From assembly GCA_947683425.1 (NCBI GenBank), contig CANTUQ010000003.1, forward strand, positions 62,001 through 126,000: a stretch of 64,000 bases of DNA. The letters run 5' to 3'. The position numbers and the translations under genes were made by a program. Below the pieces are notes generated by a model. It made no database searches, was not told where the DNA came from, and was given only the letters and a program-made list of their open reading frames with translations. Shown piece by piece: positions 42,201 to 54,359 of this stretch (positions are counted from its first letter, which is position 1; each line of letters opens with the position of its first letter). Source of the DNA: Excoecaria cochinchinensis. Its lineage: Eukaryota > Streptophyta > Magnoliopsida > Malpighiales > Euphorbiaceae.

Positions 42201-44657
42201 TGTAACACCTCCTCCGTCGCCTTCGTTGGAAGGGCGCCGACGGGCGCTACCCGACACGAAAAACGTACGTGCATAACAATACATACATGCACTAAGCGGA
42301 AGCATTCACTAACAATAATAATAGAAAGTCATGCATCTAATATAATCAAAATATAATTATATACAATATCAAAAGATTTCATCTTAAATCCTTTACAAAA
42401 TTACATATGCCACTATACAAAAATAATATATAAACAAAAAGAATTACAGGAGGAGACAAAAATAAATAACTCTACTCCTAGTGGCTAGCCTGCAGATGCG
42501 CGACTCGAATGGAAATCCAAAATCCTGCCACCTACATGGGAAAAGATCCCATGCTAAGCAATAACGCTTATTGGGGAGGAGCAAAAACAACAAAACACTA
42601 TACAATAATATCATGCATTAGCACATAAATGTAAACATGCATCAACATACATAACTCATTAGGTATCAGAGGACAGAGATACAAGTCAAGAATCACTATA
42701 TAAAATCAGAATTGATAATACAAAGCACGAAGCAATAACAACAACTAGAATCACACTAAATCATAACACTTCAAACAATAGCCTCAACTTCACTGGTGGA
42801 GGATACGGGAACACAACACGAGAGACTGAAGCCTCAAAATAATTTTATACCCGAAGGTAGCGAGGGAGATCGGAGTCTCAAAATATTTTATCACTACACG
42901 GAGAATGACCATCTTGGAGGTCAGCCGAAAGACCCAAACGGGGCCAACACTGCAGCTGCACTCACTAACCCTTCTTAAGCATGCTTAATTATCCACTACC
43001 TTGACACTTCAGGCTAAAAACACTTACTTAGCTCATAACACTTAACATTATCAATCGACCAAAACAAAACACTAACATGCCAATAATTATCATATAAAAC
43101 TCACATAATGTAATAAATAAAGAAAAAAATTAATAAATCATGCACTAGGAAGAAAACATGCAAAGCAAGGTGAAAAGACATTATTTTCAGGAGCAGAACA
43201 GGGCAACGGAGGGGACTTACTATCGCGATCGCAACTGGAAGTCACGCCCACGACAGAAGTCAGGTCGTTGCAAAAAACAGAGCGAGTAGCATCTTGTTCA
43301 CCCCATGACTCGTGCACCTTGTTCACGTCTCGTGCACCTCATGCACGAAGCGTGCACTGCCCCATCTGTGCACGACTCGTGCAAAGAAAAAATCCTACCA
43401 CTGTCCAGCACGACTTGGAACCCCTCTCTCTCACATATTGAACTGCACGAGGGCTGGTGAAATTGCTTCTGTCGCGATCGCGATGAGCATCGCGCTCGCG
43501 ACAGAGATGATTTCCTCAACCTGAAAATTGGCCCTCTTATGCCCTGTTTTCAAATCACTTACTCACACTTCACTCAAACATGTATAATTCTTACCTCAAG
43601 CCTCTATTTCAGCTCCAGAATATTTCCAAAGCCACTTAAACACATTTTACACAATAATCATACAATATACCAAATTTAACAGCATCATAATCAAACCCAA
43701 AATTCCATTCACGTTTATATTTATAATTCTCAATAACACATATAAACATCCATCTAGCACTATCATTTGAACCAATATTCCTCACTCTATCAACACATGC
43801 ATTTACCCAAGAAAATCACTCGATTATTCCAAAAGTAAATGACACAAACATAAGCACAATCCAAATGAGAACTAGGGCAAAATCATCCAACTAACAGAGT
43901 GATAAAATCAACTCCCAAACTCAAAACACAACAAACAAGGCTCCCAAACCTGGAATGAAGCTTCAATCCTACTCTTCACCTCCAAGCTCAAGCCTTTTCT
44001 TTCCCCTTGTCCAACCTCTTATCCAGAACTTGCAAACAAATGAACCACTTAAATCAAAAATCAGAAAACCAACCAGCAGAAAATGGGAAGAAGAAGGAGA
44101 AGAAGAAAAGATCCCCATTCAAAACCCAAGCACTCACCTTCAAAACCAGCTTCAAAACTCAGAAATCCACTACCACACTTGAAGATCCACGCTGGCCAAG
44201 GCAAGGGAGAGCAAGAAGAAATGAAGAAGAAGAAGGAGGAGAAGAGGAAATGTGAGAGAAAAGGAAAAATCTGCTTTCTTCCTTTCCTCTCTCCTTCCCT
44301 CACTTCACATTAATTACCCTCACCTACCCATGCCACATGGCACCATCTTAATAGACCAATAAAACCCACTTTTACTAACATGTCCCTTGCCACTACACAC
44401 AACCCACACAATATAATCTCTTAACATAATTACCTCCAATGCACCACACACACAATCCACTAGATTAAACCACAACAAATACCCTACATCCATACACCAT
44501 ATGCACACCATATAATTCCTCCACTTCACTTATTTAATTAATTTCTTTGTAATAAGGTCCTTATTATCCAAATTTTCTCTTGCTAAAATTACTGAAATAC
44601 CCTTTATTTTCTGACTTAACATGCAAATTCCGACTAGGCCCTTTTTGGGTTGTTACA
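42201..44657 (-). repeat. Solo Tekay LTR D
   Basis: 2457 bp with TGTAACACC...GTTGTTACA ends and TSD CGCTG (42196-42200 and 44658-44662). It sits inside the 90-bp array of Tat-2. On the minus strand it has GGTGAG (44133-44138), a short frame LDKGKEKA-stop (43988-44023), a mixed TCGCGA and CACGACTCGTG array (43217-43505), the palindrome TTAAGCATGCTTAA (42975-42988) with TATCCACTA, and the hairpin CTAAGCA-ATAA-CGCTTA (42554-42570). Confidence 0.87.
43217..43505. repeat. Mixed palindrome array in LTR D
   Basis: The outer parts use TATCGCGATCGC, TCGCGATCGCGA and ATCGCGCTCGCGA. The centre (43305-43385) uses GACTCGTGCAC, CTCGTGCACCTCATGCACGA and GCACGACTCGTGC. Two arm families found separately in Tekay-A and in LTR E or S1 are thus combined in one LTR. 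Confidence 0.78.
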
Positions 44658-46230
44658 CGCTGGCCTCATCTCTTCTTGTACGGTGTCTGTGAGATGCAGT
44701 GTTCTCTAACTACAACCTCCATTGCGATCTATTCTATCACTAGTGTCCCGTTGGCCTTATCCCAGCTTGCACGGTATTTGTGAGATGCATTGTTATCTAA
44801 CCACAATTCCGTTACGATCTGTTTCATCGCTAGTGTCTCGCTGGCCTCATCTCGGCTTGCACGGTGTCTGTGAGATGCAGTATTCTCTAACCACAATCCC
44901 ATTGCAATCTGTTCTATCGCTGGTGTCTCGCTGGCCTCATCCCGGCTTGCATAGTGTTTTGCTAGCCTCATCTCGGCTTGCACGGTGTCTGTGAGATGCA
45001 GTGTTATCTAACCACAATCCCGTTGCAATATGTTCTATCGCTAGTGTCCCGTTGGCCTCATCCCGGCTTGCACGATGTCTTTGAGATGCAGTGTTATCTA
45101 ACCACAATGCCGTTACGATTTATTCTACCGTAGGTGTCCCGCTGGCGTCATCTCAGCTTGCGCGGTGTCTATAAGATGCAGTGTTATCTAACCACAATCC
45201 CGATACGATATATTCTATCGCTGGTGTCCCGCTGGCATCATCCTGGCTTGCACGGTGTCTGTGAGTATGAGATGCAGTATTCTCTAACTACAACCTCTGT
45301 TACGGTATGTTCTATCGCTAGTGTCCTGTTGGCCTTATCCCGGCTTGCACGGTGTCTATGAGATGCAGTGTTATCTAACCACAATTTTGTTGCAATCTAT
45401 TCTATCACTGGTGTCCCGCTGTCCTCATCTCGGCTTGCACGGTGTCTATGAGATGCAGTTTTCTCAATACATAATCCCATTGCGATCTGTTCTATTGCTG
45501 TGTCCTGCTGGCCTTATTCGGCTTGCACGGTGTCCCGCTGGGCTCATCTCGGCTTGCATGGTGTCTGTAAGATGCAGTGTTATCTAACCACAATCCCATT
45601 GCGATCTGTTCTATTGCTGGTGTCCCATTGGCCTCATCCCGACTTGCACAGTGTCTGTGTGATGCAGTGTTATCTAACCACAATCCTGTTACAATTTATT
45701 CTACCGCAGGTGTCCCACTGGCCTCATCTCGGCTTGCATAGTGTCTGTGAGATGCACTGTTATCTAACCACAATCCCGTTACGATCTGTTCTATCGCTGG
45801 TGTCCCGCTGGCCTCATCTCGGCTTGCACGGTGTCTATGAGATGTAGTATTCTCTAACAACAATCCCATTGTGATCTGTTCTATCGCTTGTGTCCCGTTG
45901 GCCTCATCCTGTCTTTCATAGTGTCCTGCTAGCCTCATTTTGACTTGCATGATGTCTGTGAGATGCAGTGTTATCTAACCACAATCCCGTTGCGATTTAT
46001 TCTACCGCATGTGCTTTGTTGGCCTCGTCTCGGCTCGCAAGGTGTTTGTGAGATGTAGTGTTCTCTAACTATAGTCCTGTTGTGAGATGCCGTGTTCTCT
46101 AACTGTAATCTCGTTGTGAGATGCAGTGTTTTCTAACTGCAATCCAGCTGCAATCTGTTCTATCGCATGTGCTCTGCTGGCCTTGTCTCGGCTTGCGCAG
46201 TAGCCTTGCCAACCTCCATCCGATTTGCAA
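44658..46230 (-). repeat. 90-bp tandem array of Tat-2
   Basis: About 16 copies of a unit near 90 bp with GCTGGCCTCATCTCGGCTTG, CACGGTGTCTGTGAGATGCA and TCTAACCACAATCCCGTTGC parts, plus a few short partial units. It is the same repeat family as in Tat-3 (38480-38850, 59095-59172). Frames across it are artefacts. Confidence 0.9.
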
Positions 46231-47440
46231 GGCATTAGACTGAATATTCTATTTTACTGGCCTCTTTCTGGCATGCATGGCATAACCTCGGTAACCTCTA
46301 ATCAATCCGTGTAACATCTTATCTAATAACCATCATCCAATCAGTGTAATATCTACTAACCACCTTCCGGTTAGTACAATATTTGATCTGCTAACCACCA
46401 TCCGGTCAGTACAATATCTGATCTGCTAATCACCATCTGGCTAGTACAATCTCTGATTTGCTAACCACCATCCGGCTAGTACAACATTTGATCTTCTAAC
46501 CCCCATTCGGCTAATGCAATATATGTTCCGCTAACCCCCATCTGGCTAGTGCAATATTTGATCTGCTAACCCCCATCCAGCTAGTTCAATGTTTGATCTG
46601 CTAACCCCCATCCGGCTAGTGCAATATCTGATCTGCTAACCCCTATTCGGCTAATACAATATCTAATTTGCTAACCCCCATCCAGCTAGTACAGTGTTTG
46701 ATCTGTTAACCCCCATTCAGCTAGTGCAATATCAGATCCACTAACCACAATCCGGCTAGTACAATATTTGATCTGCTAACCCCCATCCGGCTCATGCAAT
46801 ATCTGCTCCGCTAACCCCCATCCAGCTAGTTCAATATTTTATCTGCTAACCCCTATCCGGCTAGTGCAATATCTGATCCGCTAACCCCTATTCGGCTAAT
46901 ACAATATCTGATTTGCTAACCCCCATCCAGCTAGTACAGTGTCTGATCTGCTAACCCCCATTCAGCTAGTGCAATATCTGATCCACTAACCACCATCCGG
47001 CTAGTACAATATTTGATCTGCTAACCCCCATTCGACTAGTGCAATATTTGCTCCGCTAACCACCATCCGGCTAGTATAATATTTGATCTGCTAACAACCA
47101 TCCGGCTAGTGCAATATCTACTCCACTAACCCCCATCCGGCTACTGCAATATCTGATCTGCTAACCCCCATTCGGCTAGTGCAATATCTGATCCGCTAAT
47201 CCCCATCCAGCTAGTACAATATCTGATCTGCTAACCCCCATCTAGCTAGTACAATATCTTCTCCGCTAACCCCCATCCAGCTAGTGCAATATCTGCTCCG
47301 CTAACCCCCATCCGGCTAGTGCAATATCTGTTCCGCTAACCCCCATCCAGCTAGTGCAATATCTGATTTGCTAACCCCCCATCCAGCTAGTACAATATCT
47401 GATCTACTAAACCCCATCTAGCTAGTACAATATCTGACTG
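46231..47440 (-). repeat. 35-bp tandem array of Tat-2
   Basis: About 30 copies of a 35-bp unit reading CTAACCCCCATCCGGCTAGT then GCAATATCTGATCTG, with many single-base variants. Tat-3 has only a few degenerate relatives (59173-59310), so the array expanded in the Tat-2 lineage. Confidence 0.92.
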
Positions 47441-48829
47441 TCGACCATCCTTAGGTTGGCATGATGACTCGCTCGTCATTATCTTTACTAGCGCTTATGA
47501 TGAACCTTTTTTTCCTACAATAAAGGGCAAAGTAAATATGCTGGGTATAGAAAAGAGATACTTACCTATGGCAATACAGACCTATTGGGGCCGATGTTAG
47601 ACGGGTGCCCCCCTGAAGGACGGTTGGTTTTTCCCCAAATATCGATTCCTCTATCATCTCCAATGTAGCCTCCTTGTTGAAAAGACCTGCGTACTTCTCA
47701 AGAGGGTGAGAAATTTGATGTTGAGCCTCTAGAGAGGAAAATCGATTTGAGCCTCCTCATAGGAAAATTAGATTGGAGGTTTTGTTGCTTGCTTACAGGC
47801 GGATAGGTTTCAATGTTTTTGGCGTCTCTTAAAATGATCCTTGTTTTTGTTATTTTTTTTTGCTTTCTTGCAAGTTTTTGGGATTCTTACATTTTGGATG
47901 TATTTTAATTTTTACAGTATATTGGATTTTCAAGGCCTTAAAAATATCTTCTTCATTTTATTTTGTGTTATTTTGTTTTTGTTGTTGAGAATTTGTATTC
48001 TTTGTACATTTGAATTTGGATTTTGTACACTTATTGTGTGATGTGTGCAAGCGTATATCTTATGATAGAGAAACTTACCTAGTGGCTCCCAGCATGGCCT
48101 GTGTGAGTAGGCTTGCTCTTTTAAATATCGACTTGGAAGCGGGTCCGCGAGATTCTATTCTCGTGAGGACTTTATCTTGATCTGATTGTTTAGCATGGAT
48201 GAGTGCAAATGTAGAGCTGAAACTGTACCTCAGCCCACTTTTCTATCTGATTGCCTTCAACTAAAGTATGTTTGGGCTTCTCAAAGGATCTTTTTTTCTA
48301 TAGATTTATGTGATTCCAGATTGCCCTTAGCATGGCGTGCCCGGATAAGCTTGTTCTTTTGGGCGTTCCACCTCTGTACATATTTACATGATTTTATGTC
48401 TGATACAGTGGCCGATAATGTTGAACTGAACCCATCTCTTGGATCATCCTTGCTCATGAGGTCTATTCGGACCTTTCCCTCTGAGTCTTGTACACAACAA
48501 CATATACAAGAGATTGTATGTGTGTATGGAATAATGTGTGTGAAATATACAAAACTATATACAGAAAACACATGCAAAGGATTAATGTATAAAAATTATG
48601 TGCACACAACTATACGTATAAAGGATTGAATCCACGTGATATGCAGGAGGATATGCAGAAGATATATGTATGCGAGATGCAAGAATGGAAAGACTACATC
48701 CTATGTTGTTAAGGGATTCCTTGAGGTTACTGCTCGGCTGCTCTGATGCCCCCAAGGATCTAGAAAAGCGTCATCTTCGCTTTAGGCACTCTAACCTACA
48801 CTCTTTTCAAATAAAACTGACCCATGTAT
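47441..48829 (-). other. Tat-2 3' noncoding region between arrays and conserved block
   Basis: 47441-47640 resembles 59320-59510 of Tat-3 (GTCGACCATCC, CGCTTATGATGAACC, AAAGAGATACTTACCTATGG). The rest shows no clear match in the window. A plus-strand frame of 147 codons at 48186-48629 has no recognisable domain, runs against the element and is probably chance. Confidence 0.6.
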
Positions 48830-50060
48830 ATCTTTGCCCCCCCGGTCAATGAGCATTTTGCCCCCAGGACCCTAAATCAAGTTTTGCATTATGCACTACT
48901 TGCCTAAAGGGAAGTTATTCGGAGTAATGCTGCCTTATCACTCCAAGCTTCAAAAGTCATTGTTTTAAAGGTAGTGCGTCCTTTGTGGATTTTCACACTA
49001 GCTTTTCTTAGTGTGAAATGCTTCCCTTTGTGGATTTTCACACAACCCTCTGCCTAATTTTTGCCTGGGATGGACCCAACCCACTCCAGCGACTTTTATT
49101 CATTTTTTGTAGGACAGACCACCTGTTTCTAGGTTTTCACCCTGCATTTTGGCCTAACTTTTGCTTAGAGAGTCAATTACGGTTTTCAACTCTAACGGCC
49201 TTTTATCTTTTTTTTTAAAAAAAAGGGTATGACTGTAAGAAAGGTTAAAGCTACTATCAGAGCCCCCTTCTAGAGTAATTGCCAACTGTTCACTGAGGAA
49301 TTTTCTCCCTAAGCATTGATTGCATTCCTTTGCCTCTCTTGGTGAATGTGTTGCTAGATTGGGTAAGGTGGTGGATGAGGATCGGGTTCCTTACGGCTTC
49401 ATAAGGCTGCTTTTTACATTACCATCCATTGTGCTCGATAGTTCAGAGGGATTAATGATGTAGTTAGGCATCCCTTATCTTTCCAAGGTGTATCTTTATC
49501 TTTGGCTTTTACCTCCAGATACCATGGCCTCTGGGCAAGCTACCGGTGAAGACTATTATACCATCTTTCAGGGATCATTCCTTTACTCCCACTAATGCAT
49601 TCAAGAGGTAGGTGCTTAGTCCCGCAATCGATACTATAACTCATCAACTTAGACGTCTGGATAGTGAGAGTAGTAGCAAAGTGTAGCCATTTAGATTTCA
49701 TGCATTCAACAATGAACGATATTTCTCTTTTTATAAATGAACTAGAAAATAATGAACACATGTATTTGCAAAGATTGTGTACATTTCGGTATGATTTCTC
49801 TATACATGATCATTATCTAACATCGATTCAAAATGCAAAATTACATCTAATCTCAGAGTAAATCTTGTAAGTATCAAACTCCTGTCTCCAATCAGCCCTT
49901 TCGGGTTTTCTTGATTGGCCATTTTCTCTCAAGCCTCTAATTTTTGCCTAGGGTGCCTTTTTTCGATTTTCCCCTGACGAGGCACCCATTTTTAGCAAGA
50001 CTGCCTTTTTTTGGTTTTCGACCCATGGGGCTTTTATTCTTTTCTTTTGATTTTTAGTCT
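48830..50060 (-). other. Tat-2 conserved 3' noncoding block
   Basis: 48830-49210 is the counterpart of Tat-1 20320-20710 and Tat-4 7780-8170, with the same GGATTTTCACAC/GGTTTTCACCCT repeats. 49211-49900 is diverged with no frame. 49880-49925 matches the GATTGGAGACAGGAG/AATCAGCCC segment near the pol end. Confidence 0.7.
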
Positions 50061-50579
50061 TCAGCCATGGACTTCTTGAGTCTGTCGATGTTGACCGATT
50101 TTTTGAAGTCATCTTCATCGCTGTCTGTTGCTGCTCTCTTGGATAATAATCTCTGGAGAATAAATGGGCCTTCCTATACTGGTCTGAATTTGCCTCATTT
50201 GTCTGGGACATTCGGACTCATTTGCTTGAAGACTGAATCTCTCTCTCCCATCGGATGCTTTCCGACCTTCTTCCTGAATGATCGAGCATAGTATTTTCTG
50301 ATAGAACCGATTGTGGCAGTAATCCCATGACATGTCCTCATCTGATGTGTTTAACTACTGCTGCCATTGCTACGCCTTGTCGGCTTCTAGAATTTGGGTT
50401 CCCATGACTGTCCTTAAAGATTTGAGCTCTACTCCGACTAGCCATCACTGCTTCTGCCCCATGTGACTCTTATAGAGGTTCCATAGTGGTTCTCTAGCCA
50501 CGAAGTACAAATGGGCCATTTCTCTACCCGATATTTATAGTTTCGAACCATCTTGAACCCGATCTCCTTGTTAATAACC
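50061..50579 (-). pseudogene. Tat-2 pol end: integrase C-terminal part
   Basis: The minus-strand sequence ends with a frame equivalent to the Tat-1 tail (VNIDRLKKSMA-stop at 50061, against VNVDRLKRFHG-stop). Upstream the FRPVWEGPF-like and SFRKKV-like segments are recognisable but shifted between frames. It continues at 53215 beyond solo LTR E. Confidence 0.8.
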
Positions 50580-50584
50580 TTTCC
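50580..50584. repeat. Target-site duplication TTTCC (left, LTR E)
   Basis: TTTCC lies before TGTAACACCCC at 50585 and again at 53210-53214 after GTGTGACA. Confidence 0.85.
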
Positions 50585-51907
50585 TGTAACACCCCGTTAT
50601 CCCCGTTGGAAGGATACCGGAGCGCCACGTGGGCAAACTCAATTACTTAAACGTATATACAAATAAGTTAAGAAATAAAGTCATTTGATTAAAAGATAAC
50701 AAATCCATTTAGTTTATGCAAAATTACATTTTTCCAAAATCAATTCTCAAATACTAAAAATACACAAACCAAGATGAGATATGAAGAAACATTTAAACAT
50801 AATATAGCAAGTCCTTGAACATACATCATATCAATATCGTTTTACCAAACAGGCTTGTAAGCAAATACATATACCAAAATAATTGTTCCATTACAAAAGA
50901 TTCATTTTGCTATGAACAAGGCAAGTACAAAATAACAGCGGAAGACACAGAAATAAACTTCATCCAAAAAGACTTATAGTGGCCGACCTGCAGATGTCTG
51001 ACTCCAAACCGAACTCGCCACCTACAACGGAAAAGAACCCGTGCTAAGCTATAACGCTTAGAGGGGAGGAACAAAACAAACGAAAATACGCATATACAAT
51101 ATTTACAACAATAATTTAAACTCATCGTAACCATAAACGTGCAATTAAGTTTTGATTCAATAATCAAGGGCATCAAAATTACATATAAGCATATTTTCAT
51201 AATTCTACAAGACATGCATCAACATACATTACAAGCAATTAACTATTCAATTCATATTTCTTACCCTTTTAAGTACACAGACACAAGGTACATATCATAA
51301 AGTTATTCATGAATTCTTACTCATCTTAAACATTTAATCCTCAATATACATCTCAACAAATGCAACACATAATAACATATAGCCTGATTAGTCTGAAATA
51401 ACCTTTTTAAGAGTGGATGCGGTCCATTGGATACTGATAGAACACAGTATCCCAAGCATATGGAGACATGAGTCTCAAACATGTAATTTTCATATGGAGA
51501 CCGAAGTCTCACTCTATTTCCATATAAACCCAAACGGGGTCGAAACAAGGATCCAAACGGGACCCGCATATAACGTTTTATCATGTAGCAGCTGCACACA
51601 CACCCTGACCTAAGTAAGCGCTTACTTATCCACTACTATGACTATTCAGGCTTAAATAATAACTCATTCATGTTCTAAAATAATATTTATATAATAGAGA
51701 AGAAATCAAATATAAACGTACAATTTCGTGTACACAGTATGTATTTAATCATGATGAAGACATATAATTATGTACAAATCTAATTAGGAACATATAATCT
51801 ATCAAATAATAGGCCAAATTAGACAAATCATGTATCATGTAGTAAAAACCCTTGGAAAATATGCTTTAAAACGCTTTTTCAAAATAGGGTAAAAGAGGAA
51901 GAGAGGC

Positions 51908-52160
51908 CGGTCACGAGTCACACAGGCAATTGTGACTCGTGACGCTAGCTTCTCGCAAGCGTCACACAAAAGGGCGGTCACGAGTCGTGACCCTACCTCA
52001 CGACTCGTGACGCCAACACTAAGGGAGGTCACGAGACAAGATCTCGTGACGCGAAAGCAGAAGGGGTGGTCACGAGTCGTGACCCTCCATCATGACTCGT
52101 GACTTCCCAAGGAAGAGGGTCACAGGTCGTGACTCTCTCTCGTGACTCGTGATCCTCCTT
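51908..52160. repeat. CACGA(C/G)TCGTG hairpin array in LTR E
   Basis: Five paired units. The first has 12-bp arms TCACGAGTCACA and TGTGACTCGTGA (51911-51942). The second pairs TCACGAGTCGTGA with TCACGACTCGTGA (51978-52010). The third has GTCACGAGA/TCTCGTGAC (52028-52050). The fourth and fifth are at about 52069-52103 and 52120-52153. Each starts with GGTCAC. Confidence 0.83.
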
Positions 52161-52600
52161 CACTCCGCTAGAAGGAAGAACTACTGGTTCCCAGAATTTT
52201 TAGAAATCGAAAAAAAAATAGAAAACGTGGAAAACAGAGTACATCAAGAATTCAAAACTCCATCTTGCCCAAAACCATTTTTCATGCAATAAATATGCAA
52301 ACACGTACCTTTAAGTCTCCAGAAAACATTTATAGGAATCTTAATACAAGTCACGTATTTTTACTATTCAAACAGAGGCAATACCAGAACGTCAACAACC
52401 CAGGATTTCACATTCACACTCATGCATATACATCTCATTTGCATATTCAACATCATTCTTTTTCTACTGAAATCATGTATGCAACATTACGTAACTCATG
52501 CATTTCGATATACAAACACACATAAATACATTAGCATCAGAACTGCAAACAGGATCCAAAAATGAGAAAAGACAGACACTCCCAAACCTGTTAATGAAGT

Positions 52601-52678
52601 TCAAAACGTCCACTGTAACCTTAAATCCACAACCTTATCTTTTCCTTTATCCTTCTTCTTCTCTTCAGCAGTTTTCAT
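52601..52678 (-). other. Short lysine-rich frame in LTR E
   Basis: 25 codons from ATG to stop on the LTR sense strand, with KKKDKGKDK near the middle. It lies at the same place as the PKGKEK frames of the other Tekay LTRs and is the only one with its own ATG in frame. Confidence 0.4.
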
Positions 52679-53214
52679 GAACCGACAAATAAAACACAAT
52701 ATCAACCCAATGAGACAGTAACGAATATCCCGAAAGAAGGAGAAGATGGAGAACCACACATAAACTTATAGCCACTTACCTCCTGAAACTTCTTCTAAAC
52801 TCAAACCCTAGCTCCACAATGGATGAACACACATGCAAATGGGAAAGAATAGAAAATGGAGAGGAGAAGAGTGGCTAACGTGAGAGAGAGCAAGAGAGAA
52901 AGAGAGTGAAATCTGATGGCTTCTTTAGGAAGCTAAAGAAAAATTCTGAAACCCTCTTTTCTCTCTCCCACATGCACACACTCACCTCTCCACTTGTCAT
53001 GTTCTGATTGGACCCCCAAATCCACTAATAACTCTTTTTCCAATAGCTCCTTACAATTACTAATAAATCCTTGTCAAAATACTTTTTACTCACTCACTAA
53101 AAATCTATAATTTAATACTTTTAATTCCTTGCAATTAAATCCTCTTTCACTTATGAAATTACCCAATTAAAATTGCTAATTCCAACTAGGCCACTTTAAG
53201 GGTGTGACATTTCC

Positions 53215-53480
53215 TGCCCCATTGGTGGGAGGGCAATACAGGGAGGACTTATGGTTTTTAATGTCATACCTCTAGAGCAACTCCCTAGCCTTATTTATAA
53301 ATTGTCCTTCCGTCCTTGAACCTTGTATGGTGTGGGAGACCATATCGATATATCGAATTCTTTTTGATTACCCTGTCTATTGGAGACCATAGGGCGCACC
53401 TCCCCTATAATGTCTATTCCCAAACTCGAGCAACCCGTATGCATTGCAAGTCAATAGAATCCTTTTGGTCCTTTTTGAAA
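53215..53480 (-). pseudogene. Tat-2 integrase core remnant
   Basis: The minus strand shows a GIDIIGE-like segment (GGGAATAGACATTATAGGGG near 53410) and ACCATAAGTCCTCCCTGTA near 53250, matching Tat-1 at 19079 and 19331, with the segment between partly deleted. The frame is broken. Confidence 0.72.
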
Positions 53481-53700
53481 GTCAAGAAAAATGGCAAAGT
53501 ACCGGTATGTGTAGATCAATGGGATTTGAACAAAGCTTGCCCCCAAATAGTTTCTCCTTTTTTTTTTCCAAATCTACATATTGATTCTTTTCCTTCCTTT
53601 TCTCCTTTTTTGTCATTATGTTTTTTTTGTTGTGTTTTTTATGTTCGTTTTTTTTCGGGCAAGCATTGTTTAAATCCTGATAGCTCATACATTTTTTCTC
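53481..53700. pseudogene. Two reverse transcriptase fragments in opposite orientation
   Basis: The plus strand encodes KKNGKVPVCVDQWDLNKACP followed by LHIDS (53484-53588), matching the RT segment KKDGKVRVCVDYQDLNKACP of Tat-1. The minus strand encodes SYQDLNNACPK (about 53650-53685), the same RT motif. The two face each other about 100 bp apart within a pyrimidine-rich spacer. The rest of RT and both RNase H domains are missing. Confidence 0.75.
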
Positions 53701-53714
53701 TTCTTGACTATTAG

Positions 53715-54240
53715 GATGATGCTAACCAACTAAGTCAGGTGTTGAGCTTCGACAAGAAATTATGGCTTCATCTTTGCTTGTGGATCCCTTCCTTAACCTT
53801 CTCTGCCCATTCTAGCTTAAGTCTTCTAGGCTTCTGCTTGGCTGGTCCATGATCAGGATATGTTAGAATGGTGTGCTTGGCGATTCTGAGATCAACTCTT
53901 AGCATGTCTTCATATGTTCAGGCAAAGACTTTTTCATATTTTCTTTAATTTCTCTCAAGTTTTAATCTCTCTTTAGGAGTTGCATTAGATGCTATCAAGA
54001 TTTTCTTTGGACTTTCCAAAGTTTTGAGATTAAATGGAGTAGCATCAACTGAATCAATATCAAATATGAATAAGTCATGATCATGATTATGCATAGAGAA
54101 ATCATAAGAGATATAACACAAGTAAGCAAAAAATGTTCGTCTTATTAATGAAACTAGAATGTCATTATTAAATAGTTCAAAAATAAAAAGAACATTCTAA
54201 ATAGCTAATCATTTTCTATTCTTGCCAACACAGATGTTGC
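53715..54240 (-). pseudogene. Tat-2 protease-RT linker remnant
   Basis: The minus strand is similar to Tat-1 16480-16945 (the LCYISYDFSMHNHDHD-like segment, the PKKILIAS-like segment, RLKLEWAEKVKEG). It contains stops and frameshifts. The gag end and protease (Tat-1 about 14950-16480) are absent. Confidence 0.78.
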
Positions 54241-54359
54241 AGCCGATGGTCCATTATCATCCTTAAGAATCGCCCTGCCTTTCCACTTAGGCACTTAATC
54301 CATCTTACTCTTTCCCTCTAGCTTTTTGGGTTGGAGATCTGCTGGGAGTCAATCAGATC

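Larger units (their letters stand above)
50585..53209 (-). repeat. Solo Tekay LTR E
   Basis: 2625 bp inserted in the Tat-2 integrase. On the minus strand it has TGTCACACC at the start, GGTAAG (52775-52780), a 25-codon frame with its own ATG and the KKKDKGKDK motif (52601-52678), a CACGAGTCGTG array (51908-52160), an 18-bp palindrome TAAGTAAGCGCTTACTTA (51611-51628) overlapping TATCCACTA, and the hairpin CTAAGC-TATAAC-GCTTAG (51044-51061). LTR G at 63757 is closely related at its end. Confidence 0.87.

Noticed and set aside
44007..44313. Overlapping charged frames rich in Glu, Lys and Arg in LTR D
   Set aside because: Purine-rich LTR sequence gives such frames on both strands. Only the short KGKEKA segment is matched in other LTRs.
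46231..47440. CRISPR-like look of short regular repeats
   Set aside because: The 35-bp units are directly adjacent with no unique spacers, and the context is a plant retrotransposon.
48186..48629. 147-codon frame as a possible captured gene in Tat-2
   Set aside because: No recognisable domain, opposite strand to the element, ordinary length for chance in this composition, and no counterpart in Tat-1 or Tat-3.
53316..53714. Plus-strand 132-codon frame as a gene
   Set aside because: Only the central 35 codons match reverse transcriptase. The rest is reverse integrase sequence and a pyrimidine-rich spacer.
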